From: Actinomyces capricornis
GTDB taxonomy: Bacteria > Actinomycetota > Actinomycetes > Actinomycetales > Actinomycetaceae
Length of the DNA stretch: 64,000 bases
Assembly: GCF_019974135.1 (NCBI RefSeq)
Contig: NZ_AP025017.1
Span: 1,488,001 to 1,552,000, forward strand
Direction: 5' to 3'
Under the pieces are notes generated by a model. It was not told where the DNA came from and ran no database searches. It was given only the letters and a program-made list of their open reading frames with translations. Of this stretch, positions 63,301 to 64,000 are shown piece by piece (position 1 is the stretch's first letter; each line of letters begins with the position of its first letter). Position numbers and translations under genes: made by a program.

Positions 63301-64000
63301 ATGGAACTGGATAACCGCGATCTCGTCCTCAAGGCGCTCCTGAGCATCCTCCCCAAGCGCCTGGAGCCCTATCTGCGTGCCAGGATCGAGGGCCCCGGCC
63401 CTCAGCCGCACGACCTGGGCGATCTGGCCGACCTCTCCGTCCAGATCGACCTGCTGACCAGGCGCGGCAGCGATGGGCGCTACCTCCTCCGCCTGCCTGC
63501 GGGCCTGGCGGGCAAGCTCCACGAGGTGCGCCGCTTGCGCAACGAGGCCGTCCACGGCGAGGCCTTCGACGACGGCAAGGCACTGGCGGCGCTGGTGGCG
63601 GTCGGCGAGGTCCTGCGCCTGATCGGCTCCCCACAGGGCCGTGAGGAGGTGCACGAGCTCATCCGCATCCTCGGCCTGCCCGGCCCGGCCGATGTGCCCC
63701 AGGCCGCCCCGACCCCGACGCCGCACCAGCACCGCCCCAGCCCGGCTGCTCGTGGGAGCGGTGCCCCGCCGGCTCCCAGCGCTCCACTGGCCGAGGCGGC
63801 CGGCGCCCCGATCAGCGGCTCGGCCGGCCGGGTGGTTCCGCCGCGGATCGAGGGGTGGAAGCGGAGCCTGCTCGACCTCACCCTGCGCAACCCCCTCATC
63901 AACCGCCCCCTGCGCTCCACCGACGCGCCCTCCACCGACGCGCCCATCGAGCTCGAGGTCCCTCAGGACCTGGTGGGGCGCCTGGAGGACCTGATCAACG
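63301..64000 (+). CDS. N-terminal part of a HEPN-DUF4011 protein (large helicase/nuclease family), cut by the window edge
   Basis: The visible 233 residues have two parts. Residues 1-120 form a helical HEPN/Swt1-like domain with R80-N81-E82-A83-V84-H85, an RX4H motif of the kind used by HEPN RNases. An Ala/Pro/Gly-rich linker follows, and at about residue 184 IEGWKRSLLDLTLRNPLIN begins a DUF4011 domain. In known proteins DUF4011 leads a long polypeptide with superfamily I helicase motifs and often DUF3320 or a PD-(D/E)XK nuclease. These multi-domain proteins of roughly 1500-2000 residues are frequent in defence islands. The rest lies beyond the window, so full architecture and intactness are unknown. 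Confidence 0.78.
   Translation, partial: MELDNRDLVLKALLSILPKRLEPYLRARIEGPGPQPHDLGDLADLSVQIDLLTRRGSDGRYLLRLPAGLAGKLHEVRRLRNEAVHGEAFDDGKALAALVAVGEVLRLIGSPQGREEVHELIRILGLPGPADVPQAAPTPTPHQHRPSPAARGSGAPPAPSAPLAEAAGAPISGSAGRVVPPRIEGWKRSLLDLTLRNPLINRPLRSTDAPSTDAPIELEVPQDLVGRLEDLIN

Overview
The window is about 70 % G+C, with dense genes, frequent GTG starts, ATGA overlaps between co-transcribed genes, and sequences typical of high-GC Gram-positive bacteria. A class I fructose-bisphosphate aldolase, an EfeUOB iron system behind a DtxR/IdeR-type box, GPH and BCCT carriers and septum-formation lipoproteins suggest an Actinomycetaceae chromosome (Actinomyces or a close relative). That placement is inference. 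There is no sign of phage, plasmid or CRISPR.

Layout. 1-2.4 kb: the tail of a Fic-type protein, an intact IS481-family element (485-1578) in an ACTAGT target duplication, and an unknown gene just behind it. 2.5-8.2 kb: a lactose module, with a LacI repressor divergent from lacZ and a sugar symporter; the operator lies on the lacZ promoter. 8.2-14.5 kb: a membrane-anchored propeller protein and the efeUOB iron-uptake operon. 14.6-19.5 kb: M20 and DUF885 hydrolases, a low-molecular-weight phosphatase and an alpha/beta hydrolase. 19.7-22.7 kb: metNIQ behind an S-box (SAM) riboswitch. 22.8-27.4 kb: a leftward operon of a micro-protein, a histidine kinase with an altered H-box, a DASS anion carrier and glycerate kinase. 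27.6-30.3 kb: a small secreted protein, an SRPBCC protein, upp and a VOC protein. 30.5-42.4 kb: an accessory stretch with an AraC regulator, a proline racemase, a NarL-type two-component pair facing an ABC exporter, a secreted propeller protein and a BCCT carrier. 42.6-55.6 kb: tadA, tRNA-Ser(CGA), hrpB, a nucleoside-phosphorylase-like protein, a convergent pair of glutamine amidotransferase paralogues (one lacking its catalytic residues), a uracil permease, LytR_C and septum-formation proteins, tRNA-Ser(GGA) and the SRP RNA. 55.9-62.9 kb: class I aldolase, dnaX-recR and an ABC-2 exporter. 63.3 kb to the end: the start of a large HEPN-DUF4011 protein of a kind often found in defence islands.

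The most unusual feature is the non-coding DNA. Three families of dispersed palindromic elements occupy the intergenic spaces. Family A has five near-identical 68-bp hairpins, all in one orientation, confined to 29.4-40.3 kb. Family B has six 83-96-bp elements ending in GCACATCTTC/GAAGATGTGC; four of the six lie in 5' leaders of divergent genes, one on each side of two tandem pairs. Family C has two copies with arms containing CTTCGCGGA. No gene in the window obviously mobilises or reads them.
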